Shown here: positions 1 to 18,023 of the stretch, in pieces | Position numbering within the stretch: the stretch's first letter is position 1 | Layout: each line of letters opens with the position of its first letter | Source of the DNA: Flaccisagitta enflata | Taxonomy: Eukaryota > Chaetognatha > Sagittoidea > Aphragmophora | Length of the DNA stretch: 64,000 bases | Assembly: GCA_965153355.1 (NCBI GenBank) | Contig: OZ231127.1 | Span: forward strand, 59,396,001-59,460,000 | Direction of reading: 5' to 3' | The notes under the pieces: model-generated | Database searches by the model: none | Told to the model about the DNA's origin: nothing | The model's input: only the letters and a program-made list of their open reading frames with translations | Position numbers and translations under genes: made by a program

Positions 1-552
1 ACGATACGCACTCAGATTTACGTTTGATGAGTAGTGTCCATAAAAAAAATATATATCATACACGTACAACCATGCGTCTACTTATATGGTCTCTGTACTA
101 TAGAACCGCCCAGATTTAGCGCAATTTCAGATTCAAACTCTCGCGAAGCAACGACTCCAATCCAGAAGATGTTTGACGTAAGAAAATTGTCTCTTCCTAC
201 TCTTGGCCTCTTCCCATCTCCCAGTCCTCCCATCCTAATCCAAACCGGTCATCCAAGAGTCACACATCGACTGGTATCGGGAATCGTTGACCAGTGGTCA
301 ACGATTCCCTCATCGTGATGGGGCAAAGCACGTACTGAATGGACTGACGACCCACTCAAAAAGGTAAAAAGTCGCGTTCACGGGAAATACAACAACAACA
401 ACAACAGCAACAACGGTTCAGCAACAACCACACCAGCAACAACGACAAAAAAAAGCGAAAAAAAAGAACCAAAACAACATCAACATCAACAGTATCAATG
501 ACAACAGTTCAACAACAACCACACTAACAACAACGACAAAAAAAACAATCAA

Positions 553-599
<47 letters not shown>

Positions 600-769
600 G
601 CAACAACAGCAACAGCAGCAGCAACAACAGCAAAATCAACAAGAAAACAACAGCAACAGCAACAGCAACAACAACAACAACAACAACAACAGCAACAACA
701 GCAACAGCAACAACAACAGCAAACAACAGCTCCAAGCTTCTCCCCACCACACACCTTTTCTCTCAAAAG
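1..769. repeat. SERCA intron end with long (CAA)n/(CAG)n tract
   Basis: Bases 388-725 are almost entirely CAA with scattered CAG and AAAAAC interruptions. Bases 1-387 are unique-looking. A weak possible upstream exon ends CTCAAAAAG|GTAAAA at 363/364, where DDPLKK would join ILETATAW plausibly, but an in-frame TGA at 316 and a poor acceptor leave it unsupported. Confidence 0.7.
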
Positions 770-7795
<7,026 letters not shown>

Positions 7796-7865
7796 TCGAT
7801 GTAAGGGGTCTCACAGTGTACGCCGAAATTACGTCGTAGCGAGAAGTAAAAAAATCAAAAATGAA

Positions 7866-7867
<2 letters not shown>

Positions 7868-7898
<31 letters not shown>

Positions 7899-8070
7899 CG
7901 GCAACAACAGCCGCAACAGCAGCAGCAACAACAGCAACAACAACAACAACAGCGGCAACAGCAAAGCACCAGCAGCAGCAGCAACCTTGTAGCAACCTTG
8001 TAGCAACAACGTTAGCAACAACAACAACAACGACCAACAGCAACATTAAAACAACAACAACAACAACAGC

Positions 8071-8147
<77 letters not shown>

Positions 8148-8148
8148 C
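7868..8148. repeat. (CAA)n tract just downstream of SERCA
   Basis: CAA/CAG triplets interrupted by CAGCAGCAACCTTGTAGCAA near 7970-8000. Whether it lies in the 3' UTR or in a last intron depends on how the 7800 donor is read. AATAAA occurs at 8620-8625 but inside a repeat fragment. Confidence 0.9.
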
Positions 8149-8599
8149 GCCGAAAAGGCCGCGCGGAAAATTCACGCTCTCTTTTCGCGGGTTAGGACTA
8201 CCAGAAAAAAACGTCGACCATAAGAAAAAACTTAAATAGATGCGTATCTCAAGAAGAACGAGACACAAATCGACAATATATAGGACAAAACATCTCATAA
8301 TCAGAGTATCATCCCAAAGCATCACAATGCAACGAACGATCTCTCTCTGATGTTAACGTAACACGTCATCGCGGTTAATCGCCTTTTCTATCTCCACTTA
8401 TGAAAAGGGGCCGTAAATGGGACATTGCGTACATATACAGACATGTTGAACACCAATCATCAGTATTCATTCATTAATTGAGGAAGAAATTAGATCTCAA
8501 ATCGAAGATGAAAAAAAAACACCAAAACAAACTCGCGAATGCAATCATCTGCGAAAATACAATGCACGAACTTTTTTTTCTCGTTTATACAGAATGTAT

Positions 8600-8727
8600 C
8601 GCAAATACTTTTCACGGGCAATAAAGCATCCTTATATTAATCTATGTTTAAGATATCACTCCCCTGGCTTTATTTGTTTTTTTACAATGCCTGCCCCTGT
8701 TATCTCAAGTCTAGACGAGATCTTCTG
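8600..8727 (+). mobile_element. Half copy of the 'M1' TA-flanked MITE
   Basis: From GGGCAATAAAGCATCC to the terminus CTAGACGAGATCTTCTG, followed by TA at 8728. It matches the right halves of the complete copies at 11963-12494 and 61959-62520. The left half is missing. Confidence 0.6.
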
Positions 8728-8729
8728 TA

Positions 8730-9447
8730 GGTTTTTTAGGAAACTTTGAGATATAAAGTTTTTAGGGAAAAGATACATAAGTGAAAGATCATAAAAGAAT
8801 TGTAATATTTTCTATTCTTTTTTACAATTTTCATAAAATCTTTTAAACCAAACACTTTTTTTTTTCAAATTCTCTAATCTTTTCACTGTGGCGTGACCTC
8901 ACCCTTTTTTGAGCATTTTATCAATAGTTGCTAATCATTACAGTAACTGATATTCATTTACAACAAAACCTATCATTGCCATCTGCTTGTCCAAAAACCA
9001 ATCATCATCGTTCAAACCTAAGAGTGACCGACCATTTCAAATTGAAATGATAGCGAAATAAAGCAGGTGTAAAAGATGTACCATGATTGATGAAGCATTA
9101 GAAACTATGCTAAAGCGTGCCTCAAAAACAAAAATAGAGTACCAATGGATTTGTTTAACATACCGTATTTCTCCTCATCAGCGCCCTCCTTAATTAGCGC
9201 CCCCCTCTTTCTAGGAAAAGAAAATTTACTACAACTGCACAAATTTCAATTTTGTTTTCACTTTTTATCATGGAAAAGAAAAAAATATAAGAAGTTAAAA
9301 ATCAAATGCTTTTTCTGTTCTTGTCTTTACTTTTTTTGCTCATCATCTTTGATTTCCTAATTTATTCTCTCCCTTTTCATAAAAAATAGTAGGTTGATTT
9401 ATTTTTGAGAGGGTGCAAATTTAGGGAGGTAAGATGGCAAGATAACA
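8730..9447. other. No gene recognised
   Basis: AT-rich intergenic sequence. I see no exon, RNA gene or family repeat that can be supported. Confidence 0.5.
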
Positions 9448-9560
9448 AGGCCTGATACACGGCAATTCAGTCACGGACGGTTGTGCAGGAGCAGTAATGC
9501 GAAAACCGCGATGGACCGACTGACAAGGCAAGGTGTAGAGTCGCGTGATTAAACTAAAAA
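9448..9560 (+). mobile_element. HINE-like element, compact copy
   Basis: Starts near CAAGGCCTGATACACGGC, has GGAGCAGTAATGCGAAAACC and a short GACCGACTGAC core, and ends GGTGTAGAGTCGCGTGATT. The end hairpin is broken. The counterpart in the right arm is at the window edge (63945-64000). Confidence 0.55.
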
Positions 9561-9812
9561 AATGATCTTATAACCGCCCGGGGCGCTAATCAGAAGAAAT
9601 ACGGTGTGTGTATGTGAAGAACTGTCCTATATACAGCAATGTCATATGGAAGTTGGACAACATTACTACCATACGTCAGTCGACCACTATTTGTTAGTCA
9701 TCATAATGATTGTATTTAAGCAAAATGATATTTTCTAAAAACACGTATTAATGTGATGGAAGGAACAGTCAACATTGGAAATCAAAAGGACGGACAAACA
9801 TATTCTATTGTA

Positions 9813-10084
9813 AACAAGGACAACCCTTACTAGTCGCGTGCGGTCGTTAAGACCATAAGACCAAAAGACTAAAAGACTAAAAGATTAAAAGACTAAAAGA
9901 CTAAAATACCAAAGGACCAAATGTAAATTGACTTAGAATAACTTGAAATAGCTTTAAATGACTTAAAATGACTTAGAATTATGTAAAACGGTGAAAAAAA
10001 GCTAAGGGTTACCGACAGACGGACAGACCGACCGACCGACCGACAGACGGACAGAGTGGGTTGTAGAGTCGCGTGCACGCGACT
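9813..10084 (+). mobile_element. HINE-like element with filled/empty site evidence
   Basis: Begins AACAAGGACAACCC, carries AGACTAAA repeats (9855-9910), ATGACTTAAA-type repeats (9915-9995) and a GACCGACC core. It ends with the hairpin AGTCGCGTGCACGCGACT at 10084. The right arm at 63690-63705 reads straight across the same flanks with only a run of A, so this is an insertion with no obvious target duplication. It is inserted within an A/T run. Confidence 0.75.
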
Positions 10085-10335
10085 AAAAAGTGTTGAAGTA
10101 TGAAGAGTGGAGAGATTTGTTGAATGAATGAGTGAATGGCATAACTTAAAGGTACGCAAAAAAAAACACACATTCAGAAAAAACAAGGTCGGATGGACGG
10201 AAAGATCTACGGATACAGCCTCATATAGAGTTCTTTATCAAGCGACGCAAAAAGAAAAAAAACTGTAAGACTTGTGTATCCGGCCTTGTTTTCGCTCAGG
10301 TGTTTGTTTTTACACACGGTGGATTGAAATCACCA

Positions 10336-10482
10336 CTAAATACTGCGCCAAACTTCACCAGGCTGAGATTCAAGTTCTAGTTCTTGAGAATTGGGATAGA
10401 AATCGTTTTGCAAGTGCGCTAGTTCCGTTTCAAATTGGCGATTCAAGTTGTCCTTTGAATACAATTCCTCGGGCATGAAGTC
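10336..10482 (-). CDS. Last exon of duplicated gene, left copy
   Basis: On the - strand a strong acceptor, TTTTTATACTCTTCAG, precedes 10482. The exon gives 48 residues from DFMPEELYSKDNLNRQF to QPGEVWRSI and stops with TAG at 10338-10336. The encoded peptide is identical in the right-arm copy, with at least one synonymous difference. It is acidic and soluble-looking with no recognised family. The preceding exon is probably 12772-12610, which ends in phase 0 and fits. Function unknown. Confidence 0.6.
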   Translation of the reverse strand, partial: DFMPEELYSKDNLNRQFETELAHLQNDFYPNSQELELESQPGEVWRSI

Positions 10483-10880
10483 CTGAAGAGTATAAAAACG
10501 GTAAGCATTAATTTTGGCAAATGTCACAAAATGTGGTAAAAATCCCCCGGCACATAAAGCAAAGGGGGAGGGGATAGGGAACATACAGTGGAGTACCGCT
10601 TGTGCACACCTGATAATAAGGCATGCCCACTAAATATATTTGTTTATTATAACTGAAAATCCAATCTTTTCTTTGTTTGCACTATGACCAAATGAGGCAT
10701 GCCCACCTATAGGTATTACGCATGTAACTTACGGTTTCATGTTTAGTAGTTTTAATTACGATGGCAATAGGGCAGTTTCACTGTAAAACATGTTTTTTTT
10801 CTCAGTCCCTTACCATGAGCTCTAGTGAAGCTCAACTGTTTAATAGAGTGGGCTAAATTTGGGTGTAAAAAAAAAATCAT
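10483..10880. other. Intron of duplicated gene with pogo-like end
   Basis: Contains TACAGTGGAGTACCGCTTG at about 10587-10605, resembling a Tc1/pogo terminus. Paired GGCATGCCCAC boxes lie at 10621 and 10698. It is matched in the right arm at 63040-63200. Confidence 0.4.
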
Positions 10881-11525
10881 TTCCAAGCACTTTTTGTTCC
10901 ATTTGCATATTAACAGCCCAAGCTAGTTGGAAAATCGATTTGAACTTGATCTAGGCACCATGGTTTTTCCACAATCTAATTATAATACTTCAGATGACTC
11001 TAACGCGGGAAAAAATGAGCATTTTGCGCAACTCTTTCGGACCATATACTTATTATATTGCCAAAACACTTTGATTTTTGGTGAGACTTAGTGTTATGGC
11101 ACTTTATGAAAAATCGCGAAGTAAAAGTGATATAAAAAATATATTAATGAATCCAGAATTTTTCGGCTACCTTCAATATGATATAATTAAAATATTCCAC
11201 TGTTTTCCGGCAAAATGGGTGGGATGAAATATAATTTCGATATAATGACTGTATAATTGTTATGTCATATAATTTCGTCCGCGATTGATATAATTTTTTG
11301 CTATAATTATTAGAAAAAAAAAGTTTTTTTTGAGTGCACGTCATCAATGCTGTACTAGTTGTATAGAATTGATTACTGTAGTTTCGAGGAAAAATTTCTC
11401 CCATAGACATTCTATACAACTATAGCATTGATGATGTGGTGTCTAGATCAAGTCCAAATCGATTTTCCAAGTAGATTGGGCTTTGTTTATACAAATGGAA
11501 CATAAAAAGCAGAGTTGCATATACT
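10881..11525. mobile_element. Foldback element (GTTCCATTTGCAT family)
   Basis: Inverted halves: GCACTTTTTGTTCCATTTGC with GGAAAATCGATTTGAACTTG (10885-10950), and their complement at 11430-11515. A related single copy lies at 34465-34560. The right arm has the same structure without about 376 central bases, so those are an insertion here or a deletion there. Confidence 0.55.
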
Positions 11526-11962
11526 TCAGCGGCTTTTGATTTTATTCCCCCCTCCCCTGCCTCTGATGTGTTACCAAATCTATGATTTTCTTCCCCTCAA
11601 AGCAATAAAACAGTATATTCATGAATAAAAACTCGTGCCGCTGGGAGAGGCTAAAAAGGGGTCTTACCCTGCCTATTCCATGAGATTTAAAATTGTCTTT
11701 GTTTTGATCTTTTTTTATTTTTTTTCTTTTAAGTTACGAGTGAAAAGGATTTTGGATGAATTCCCCTGAAAGACAACAACTTCCTTCTTCTATTTTACAT
11801 CACTTGCTGATGTTTAAGATAATCGCTTTCTTCTTATTCAATAACAGAGAATGTTTTGAATGAAAATTAGACAAGGGAAGGGCGGCGAAATCAAAAGTTC
11901 TGAATGTATAGGTTTATATAGTATTAAATTGTGCTGCAGTGATCAAACTTTACCTTTTGGTA

Positions 11963-12494
11963 CAGTAGATCTCGTCTAGACTTAAGATAATAGGGGCAAG
12001 CATTGTAGAAAAACAAATGAAGCCAGGGAAGTGATATTAGAAGCATAAACTAATAAAGAGATGCTTTATTGCCTATGATAGATGGTTGCCTTGAAACGCA
12101 TTTTGAGAAATTTTTTGAGGGAACATTTTTTAAAGTTAAATTGGCTACAACTTTCCTACAATATGTTCTGTAAGAATGTCACTCATTTAGAGGTTGCCAG
12201 GGGTTGTCTTACATGGATAGGCTCCCTAGCAACAGCCAAACGAGCGACATTCTTACAGAACATACTGTGGGTGAGTTGTAGCATATTTGATTTTAAGCAA
12301 TATTCCTTAAAAGAATTTCTCAAAATATTAATATTCTAGCGAGAATACATGAAAATGTGTTACCATGGCAACCAGCTATCATGGGGAATTAAACATCCTT
12401 TGATTAGTCTATGATCCAAATATCACTCCCATGGTTTCATTCCTCTTTCCACAATGCTTGCCCCCGTAATCTCAATTCTTGACGAGATCTCCTG
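11963..12494. mobile_element. 'M1' MITE, left-arm copy, TA-flanked
   Basis: The termini are CAGTAGATCTCGTCTAGAC and TTGACGAGATCTCCTG, with TA on both sides (11961-11962 and 12495-12496), as in Tc1/mariner-type elements. An inner inverted pair, ATGTTCTGTAAGAATGTC and GACATTCTTACAGAACAT, lies at 12160-12265. Non-coding, 532 bp. It sits in the intron between the two exons of the duplicated gene. Confidence 0.75.
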
Positions 12495-12609
12495 TATATT
12501 ACAGATATTATGTCGTTTGTTCTGGGCAACATGATATAATTCCCTCTGTGACCGCGGCCCGTAAAAGAAGATTCCTCTGGCCAGGCTCAATTCTAACGAT
12601 TTTGCGAAC

Positions 12610-12772
12610 CTGTTTCCCCAGGACGACGTCGTCTGGGGCTGGCGGTGCCACTTGTTTGATACTTTGCGCCTCGACTGGCGTCAACGGGCTCTCCCCTGGA
12701 ATAGGACCACTAAATCCAGTGTGAGGTTGATGTTCAATTTCTACCTCTTCCGAAGATGGTACCATCTGCATT
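12610..12772 (-). CDS. Internal exon of duplicated gene, left copy
   Basis: The acceptor on the - strand is GTTCCTTCTCAG and the donor GGGAAACAG|GTTCGC at 12610/12609. It codes for MVPSSEEVEIEHQPHTGF, then SGPIPGESPLTPVEAQ and a Pro/Val-rich end. It is 163 bases, the same as the right-arm exon, and joins the last exon in phase. The frame also stays open past the donor to a stop at 12508, so a read-through terminal form is possible. No family recognised. Confidence 0.5.
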
Positions 12773-12854
12773 CTGAGAAGGAACATTCATGACATTTCAC
12801 AAGTGAAAGAAGTTGTTTTGATGAACAATTCTTCCCCTCCTCTATTCAAATTTA

Positions 12855-13130
12855 ATTCTAGTATTGTATAGTATTGCACCATATCCTATTAAAGTATTGA
12901 ATTCTATTGTATTGCAGTATTGTATTGTATGGTTGTATCGTATGGTTGTATCGTATGGTTGTGTTGTACTGTATTGTATTGTCTCGTATTGTATTGTTTT
13001 TCAGTATTGTATTGCATTGTAGTACAATATCGTATTGTATGGTTCTATTGTACTGTATTGTCTTGTATTGTATTGTGTTGTAGTATTGTATTGTATTGCA
13101 GTATTGTATTGTATTGTGTTGCAGCATTAT
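12855..13130. repeat. (ATTGT)n pentanucleotide tract
   Basis: Variants of TATTGTATTG with GGTTGTATCGTAT interruptions. The right-arm counterpart at 61470-61575 is much shorter. Confidence 0.9.
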
Positions 13131-13139
13131 TATAGCACT

Positions 13140-13395
13140 TAAGTACTGCCCCTGTAAGACCGTCAGCGACTTTTGCCCAAGCCTTGGGCTTGTTCAACAA
13201 GTTCGATAAGTTGTTGCATGAAAAATTCTGATTTACTTTTTTCCAATTTTAAGTAGGATCAATAATGGAATATCTAGTTCCATGTTTGAGCATGCAAACG
13301 CAAGTTAAAATGTGAATGAGCATAGTTGCTCATTTGTGAGGGTAATTTTTAGTATTATAGCTCATCTAGCTCATTTTGCTCAGTCCTATTTTTTC
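13140..13395. repeat. Inverted copy of GAGCAAAATGAGC-type repeat
   Basis: GATTTTAAGTAGGATCAATA-like sequence with TTTGAGCATGCAAAC and GCTCATCTAGCTCATTTTGC. It is the reverse complement of part of the tandem array at 16170-16660, so the Penelope-like remnant is flanked and interrupted by the same repeat in opposite orientations. Confidence 0.55.
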
Positions 13396-15007
13396 TTATT
13401 TTATGAAATGTGCAACAAAAAGTAAAAAGGTTACTTGAAGAAAATTCTTTAGTAAAACAGGTCTTTCAAAATTGTTAAATATTCTTATATATAGTAAAGT
13501 GCAAATAACTAAATTCCTGTCAAGCATATGCTTCCACTCATAGACATACAAATCCAAACTTAGGCTATGACGCCTAACTTTGTGGTTAAAGAAGTGATTA
13601 TCCAAAACCATTGGATTAGTATCTTATAAACAGGCATGAAGGCATTTGTTCTTACCCTTAGTTAAAGCTTCAGAATAACTATAGAATATTTGGTTAATGG
13701 GATAAAATCAAATGCTGGCTTCTGGCATTGTCTACTATCTGCCAAAAAAAATCTTCCAGCACATTTTGAACAATTACTCTTCAACGATTCATCCAATTTC
13801 AAAAAAATTGGTGACCAAATTGAAGCCCTTCAAATTTCCGAGCTAGTCGTGCAAACCGCATCCCTCTAACCTAATTGGTTTAGAAGTTATCTCACTTAAA
13901 GTAAAAAGACTTCCTCAGGCAGGATTCTTGATTTGACTTCTTTTATGGTAGTCGTTTCTTTTCAAACAATCATACCTCATTTGTTTTTTGATGAATCAAC
14001 AAAAAATCGGTGACCAAAATATAGAGTTTTTCAGTGGGCATCTTTTCCTTTTTTACACCAACAAAATTGGTTCAGCCGTTTAAAAGTTACGGTCAATCAA
14101 AGATTGAAAAAGGAAAAAATATGTGAGTGCTCAAAATGCATGGAATACTATCACTCCAAAAGTGCCTCGAGAGGCCCTAAAAATCACTTCCCCGGCAAAT
14201 AGCGGCCAAAATTAGGTCAAGATAAGCTCACATTAAAAATTGATTACTTTGCAATTGAATGATATAGGTTTTTTAGCTGATGAATAAAATAAATTCGGAG
14301 GTTGAAGATTTTTTTTTGGAAGATAGTAGGACTGACAACTCAGCTAGGTTATAATTTATTTGAAAATAAAGAGTTAATGGTGTCTGAAATCCCGAATTAA
14401 TTTCTTTCATCTCAGATAAATCAATGAAGGTGGGACATGGACAGTTTTTGTTAAGAATAGTTAAAGGGTTTGAAGGAGCAGTGGTTCCTGTTACCCATTG
14501 CACTGAAATAAGCCCCTCGCAAATTAACATTTATTAACTGTTTTCCTTCTCGTTTATATACCTTCTGAAAAATTTTGTAAAAATTTCTCTTTATTTCTGG
14601 ATGTGGAAGTGCTCTATATAATTATAAATAAAAATACATGACAGTAATCGAGACAGTCAAACGATACTGTCATATGAGACTAGGTTCATCCAACGTTATA
14701 AACTCAGACTAAATGTGTTGAAACTATAACACAGACCAAGTGTGAAACAACTGCCACCAAAAGTAGTGCCATCTATCATCAAATCAGATGACCTACATTT
14801 TTCATCTCAGCTGAGATGTGATATGCATAGACTTGTCCATTTAGTTTGGTGATTCAACAACTATGATTCTCATACTGCAAACTCTTTCGCATATTTTATT
14901 TTCTTTGTGTGATACGATAACTCATTTCTACATTCTAACCTTTTTTCTATTATTTTGTTGCCAAGAATCGTGTCTGAAGAGCATAAATTGTGAAACATGT
15001 AAGACGT

Positions 15008-16087
15008 CTACAGTGTATCGTTCAAACACTCAGTTTTGAGTTTTATCCATTTTTCATTACAACAAAACACATCATTGAAAATCTCTCTACTTATTTCAAA
15101 AGTTGAAAAATCAAATGTTTCCATATGTTGTAAGTTATGACTTTTAATCTTTTCCATAAGTTTTAAGGAGTTATCTACTATCCAGTAATAATTCAAATAA
15201 GCTCTTTGAAAAACTGTATTAGCATATAGTTTTATATGTTTCAGAATAACCTTAAGGACCTTTGAAAAATATTTGGACAATAATTTTATGCTGCAAAACA
15301 TTGATCCTGCAATACATCTACTTCCTATTAGTTTTTTATGCATTTTAGGGATCCAGTAAATAAGCAGGATATCTTTCATTTCATTTGAAGCAATAATATT
15401 TTTATTTAGTCTTTGAAAAATTGATAATATTTCTATTGATTTCATCCACATCCTTATTTTCTGGTTGATAGGTGACTTGTCCTGGCTTACTAAGTTCCTC
15501 TTTGATAATTGAAATATAGAACTTTTTACATGTAAAGAGAATATTATTCTGGGCTTTATCAGTTACTGTAATAACATACTTATCTTTTAACCTATCTAGT
15601 TCTCTCTAAACATTTCCTTCAATTTTAGGGGAATAATTTCTTCTAAACTTTAACTTGCCTTTTTCTATTTTTTGACAACCAGTTCAAGAACCTTTTTCTT
15701 CCACACATCCAGGCAACTTCTATTGATATAATAATTGACAACATTTTTTCTCTCTTTTGAATTCCATTATTCTTTGAATTCATCCAGAAAAGCTGAAATT
15801 ATTCTTCTGTCCTGCTCCCAGTTTATCCTTTGGGGTAGTCTATATTTAGGTCCCTTGCTGATTAAGGTTTTTAAAGTCCTATTTTCTACAATATCTAGAC
15901 TACCTGTTATGACATGACCGTGATTTATATCTTTAAAAGGAGACAAACTGCAATTACATGATAAGTGGTTATTCTCAAGACGGTCAATCTCTTCTTCACA
16001 TAGAGTTTTTTTGTAATCAAAAAGTGTACGTGCAATGCTTTTACCAGTAATGGCGGCTGTCGCCGTGAGGAAAAAAGTCGTAAGCAT
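15008..16087 (-). pseudogene. Penelope-like reverse transcriptase core, broken
   Basis: Two open segments, 16087-15767 and 15451-15008, are joined by a frame-shifted stretch that still reads DRLKDKYVITVTDKAQNN and CKKFYISIIKEEL. The motif-A aspartate survives in ETFDFSTFEI. The catalytic YxDD region was not found in place; the sequence loses similarity at about 15005. Retroelement RTs of this class copy RNA primed at a nicked target. Confidence 0.75.
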
Positions 16088-16169
16088 TGGACACTTTTCA
16101 CCATGCTTTGACCTTCAGTCCCTGCATTTTTTTTTTTTTTTTTTTTGTTAAATGAAATCAAGAGCAATT

Positions 16170-16660
16170 GTATGTATTGATTGCACTGAAAATCAGAGAA
16201 AAATAGAACTGCGCCAAATGAGCTAGATGAGCTAAAATACTGAAAATCACTAAACCAGATATCCAGCTATGCTCACTGAGATGCTTACTTGAATGTGCAT
16301 GCTCAATTAAAAAAATTTATTTATCCTTTTGAAAATCAGAAAAAAATTGAGCAAAATGAGCAAAATGAGCTAAATGAGCAAGAATATTTTAAAACATCCT
16401 CACAGATGAGCAGCTCTTTTCACTGACATGCTTTTTTATAGCTGCTTGCCTAAACTTGTATAAAAATACTTATTCATTTGTTGCATTAAAAATCAGAAAA
16501 AAAAGACTGAGCAAAATGAGCTAAATGAGCTAAAATGCTCAAAAGCACCTTCACAGATAAGCAGCTATGCTCATAGACATGTTTTCTTGTATTTGCATGC
16601 TCAAACAAACTTAAATACACTCCTTTATTGATCCTACTTAAAATCATAAAAAATTGAAAA
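16170..16660. repeat. Tandem repeat, period about 146-152 bp, inside the RT
   Basis: Units share GAGCAAAATGAGCTAAATGA, a CACAGATGAGCAGCT-type block and GACATGTTTTCTTG. Unit boundaries near 16279, 16425 and 16577 give periods of 146 and 152. It separates the PPVIRYEYN and ITGKSIARTLFDYKKTL parts of the RT, which are adjacent in intact relatives. Confidence 0.7.
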
Positions 16661-17072
16661 AAATTCAATTTGAATTTTTTGTAAATAAATCTTTGAAAAT
16701 TCATAATGCAAAAAATATTTGCCGTAAAGCATTCAGCTTGGTGCCAAATGAAAGAGAATTATCAAATTCACTTATCCTATCAATTTTGTCTGAAAGTGCA
16801 ATCAGTCGATCGAGACACTCAAATTTCTAATAAGAAAATGAAAACCCTGTTTCTCTGGAATATGTCAAAAAGTCGAAGACTGACTTCGACTTTTTTCCCG
16901 ATTATATTCATATCTTATCACAGGGGGTTTCTTTTCATTGAAATAGATAGGTATTTTGTTTAAAACATAATCATTTCTCATTATAGAACTTATGTTTATG
17001 AAGTCTAGACCTTTATCTCTGAATTTTAAGTGATAAAAGTCCCTATCATTTTTTCTCAAAATTTCTACAGGT

Positions 17073-17420
17073 CTAAACAGTCGTAAGTTTGAGATCATTG
17101 ATATCAAATCCTTCAATCTTACATCTATTCAGACTATGACACTCTTCTTGAAAATGTTTATGAAGTAACTGGCTAGATTTACCTGATTTCATATTATTTC
17201 TGTGACTATTGAATCTGATATGTAATCGATTTTTTGTCTCTCCTACATATTGAAAACCACAAAGCCTACATGAAATTAGATAAATCATGTTTTCAGTTTT
17301 ACAATTAAGGACACTGGCTCTGGATGTTTTTGGATAATGTTTTTTACCATTTGAATTTGATTGAAAGAAATTACACTCCTCTAGATATGGACAAGTTTGG
17401 CATCTACGTACACCACATTT
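17073..17420 (-). pseudogene. GIY-YIG endonuclease domain of Penelope-like element
   Basis: YLISC ... QYVGET is the GIY-YIG core as written in Penelope-like elements, followed by the catalytic-type arginine in RLHIRFNSHRNN and a downstream HKHFQEECHS. Upstream cysteines (CGVRRCQTCPYLEEC ... LNCKTENM) form a likely zinc-binding linker. No start methionine is needed for this reading, so it is probably the inside of a longer ORF. Confidence 0.75.
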
Positions 17421-17949
17421 TTGTTTTTATGTGCGCTCAATACATACAATTTCTCATAATTTGATCTTTTGTATATGATGATGAGTTTTAAGTGGCATAT
17501 TGAGTTTGGAGATATCATCAATGAGAAGAAAGACTACACAAAATGGGAGTACACGTACATTGCAAGCACTGTGCTTGTTTCTTACAAATAAAATCAAATC
17601 TATGTGTGTCCCAATTTTGTTAAGTCTTTCTTCTCATAAATCTAACAAACGAAAAATTTTGCGCTGACTGATTACCAAAGTTTGATAAATAATGGCGAAT
17701 GCTAACGACTTTTTTCCTCGCGATAATAGCCGCCAATACTGGTTTACTCACTTTGGACTCAGTAAGCAAACGAGCACCGTGTAATATTCTTCCTCATAAA
17801 GACAGCCAGGGACCACGGCGCACCCTATTTTGTCAGTGTGCATCAACTGTAAAAGATGAAAACTGAATGTGAGGTGAAAATGATTGGACGATTTCAAACA
17901 AACTGATATTCAAAACTTATGAATTTGAATTTTCTAGCCTTGGAAATAG

Positions 17950-17950
17950 C

Positions 17951-17990
<40 letters not shown>
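17950..17990. repeat. (GA)n tract
   Basis: About 20 GA units. The right-arm equivalent, (CT)n at 61076-61136, is longer. Confidence 0.9.
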
Positions 17991-17992
<2 letters not shown>

Positions 17993-18023
17993 TGCTTCAA
18001 CTACAGGCTTCTAATTTTACTCG

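Larger units (their letters stand above)
13396..17420 (-). mobile_element. Penelope-like retroelement remnant with N-terminal GIY-YIG
   Basis: On the - strand, in order: a Cys-rich segment with RRCQTCPYLEECNFF and the GIY-YIG domain MIYLISCRLCGFQYVGETKN (about 17420-17073). Next comes the RT N-terminal region with FRDKGLDFINISSIM and NEKKPPVIRYEYN (17116-16890), then a tandem repeat block. The RT continues with HGHVITGSLDIVENRTL and KGPKYRLP (16087-15767), YVITVTDKAQNNILFTCKKF (about 15600-15500), then WIPKMHKKLIGSRC and ETFDFSTFEI (15451-15008). A degenerate DLYVYEWKHML fragment follows at 13611-13396. Stops and frameshifts show it is dead. Endonuclease-before-RT order is the arrangement of the Naiad/Chlamys type. 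Absent from the right arm. Confidence 0.75.

Noticed and set aside
34-363. Possible upstream SERCA exon
   Set aside because: The 94-codon frame has no SERCA similarity. A 35-base exon ending at 363 would give a plausible DDPLKK junction but needs a poor acceptor and lacks support.
12858-13135. Open frames in Tyr/Asn/Thr-Ile or Leu-Tyr-Cys repeats on both strands
   Set aside because: (ATTGT)n pentanucleotide tract.
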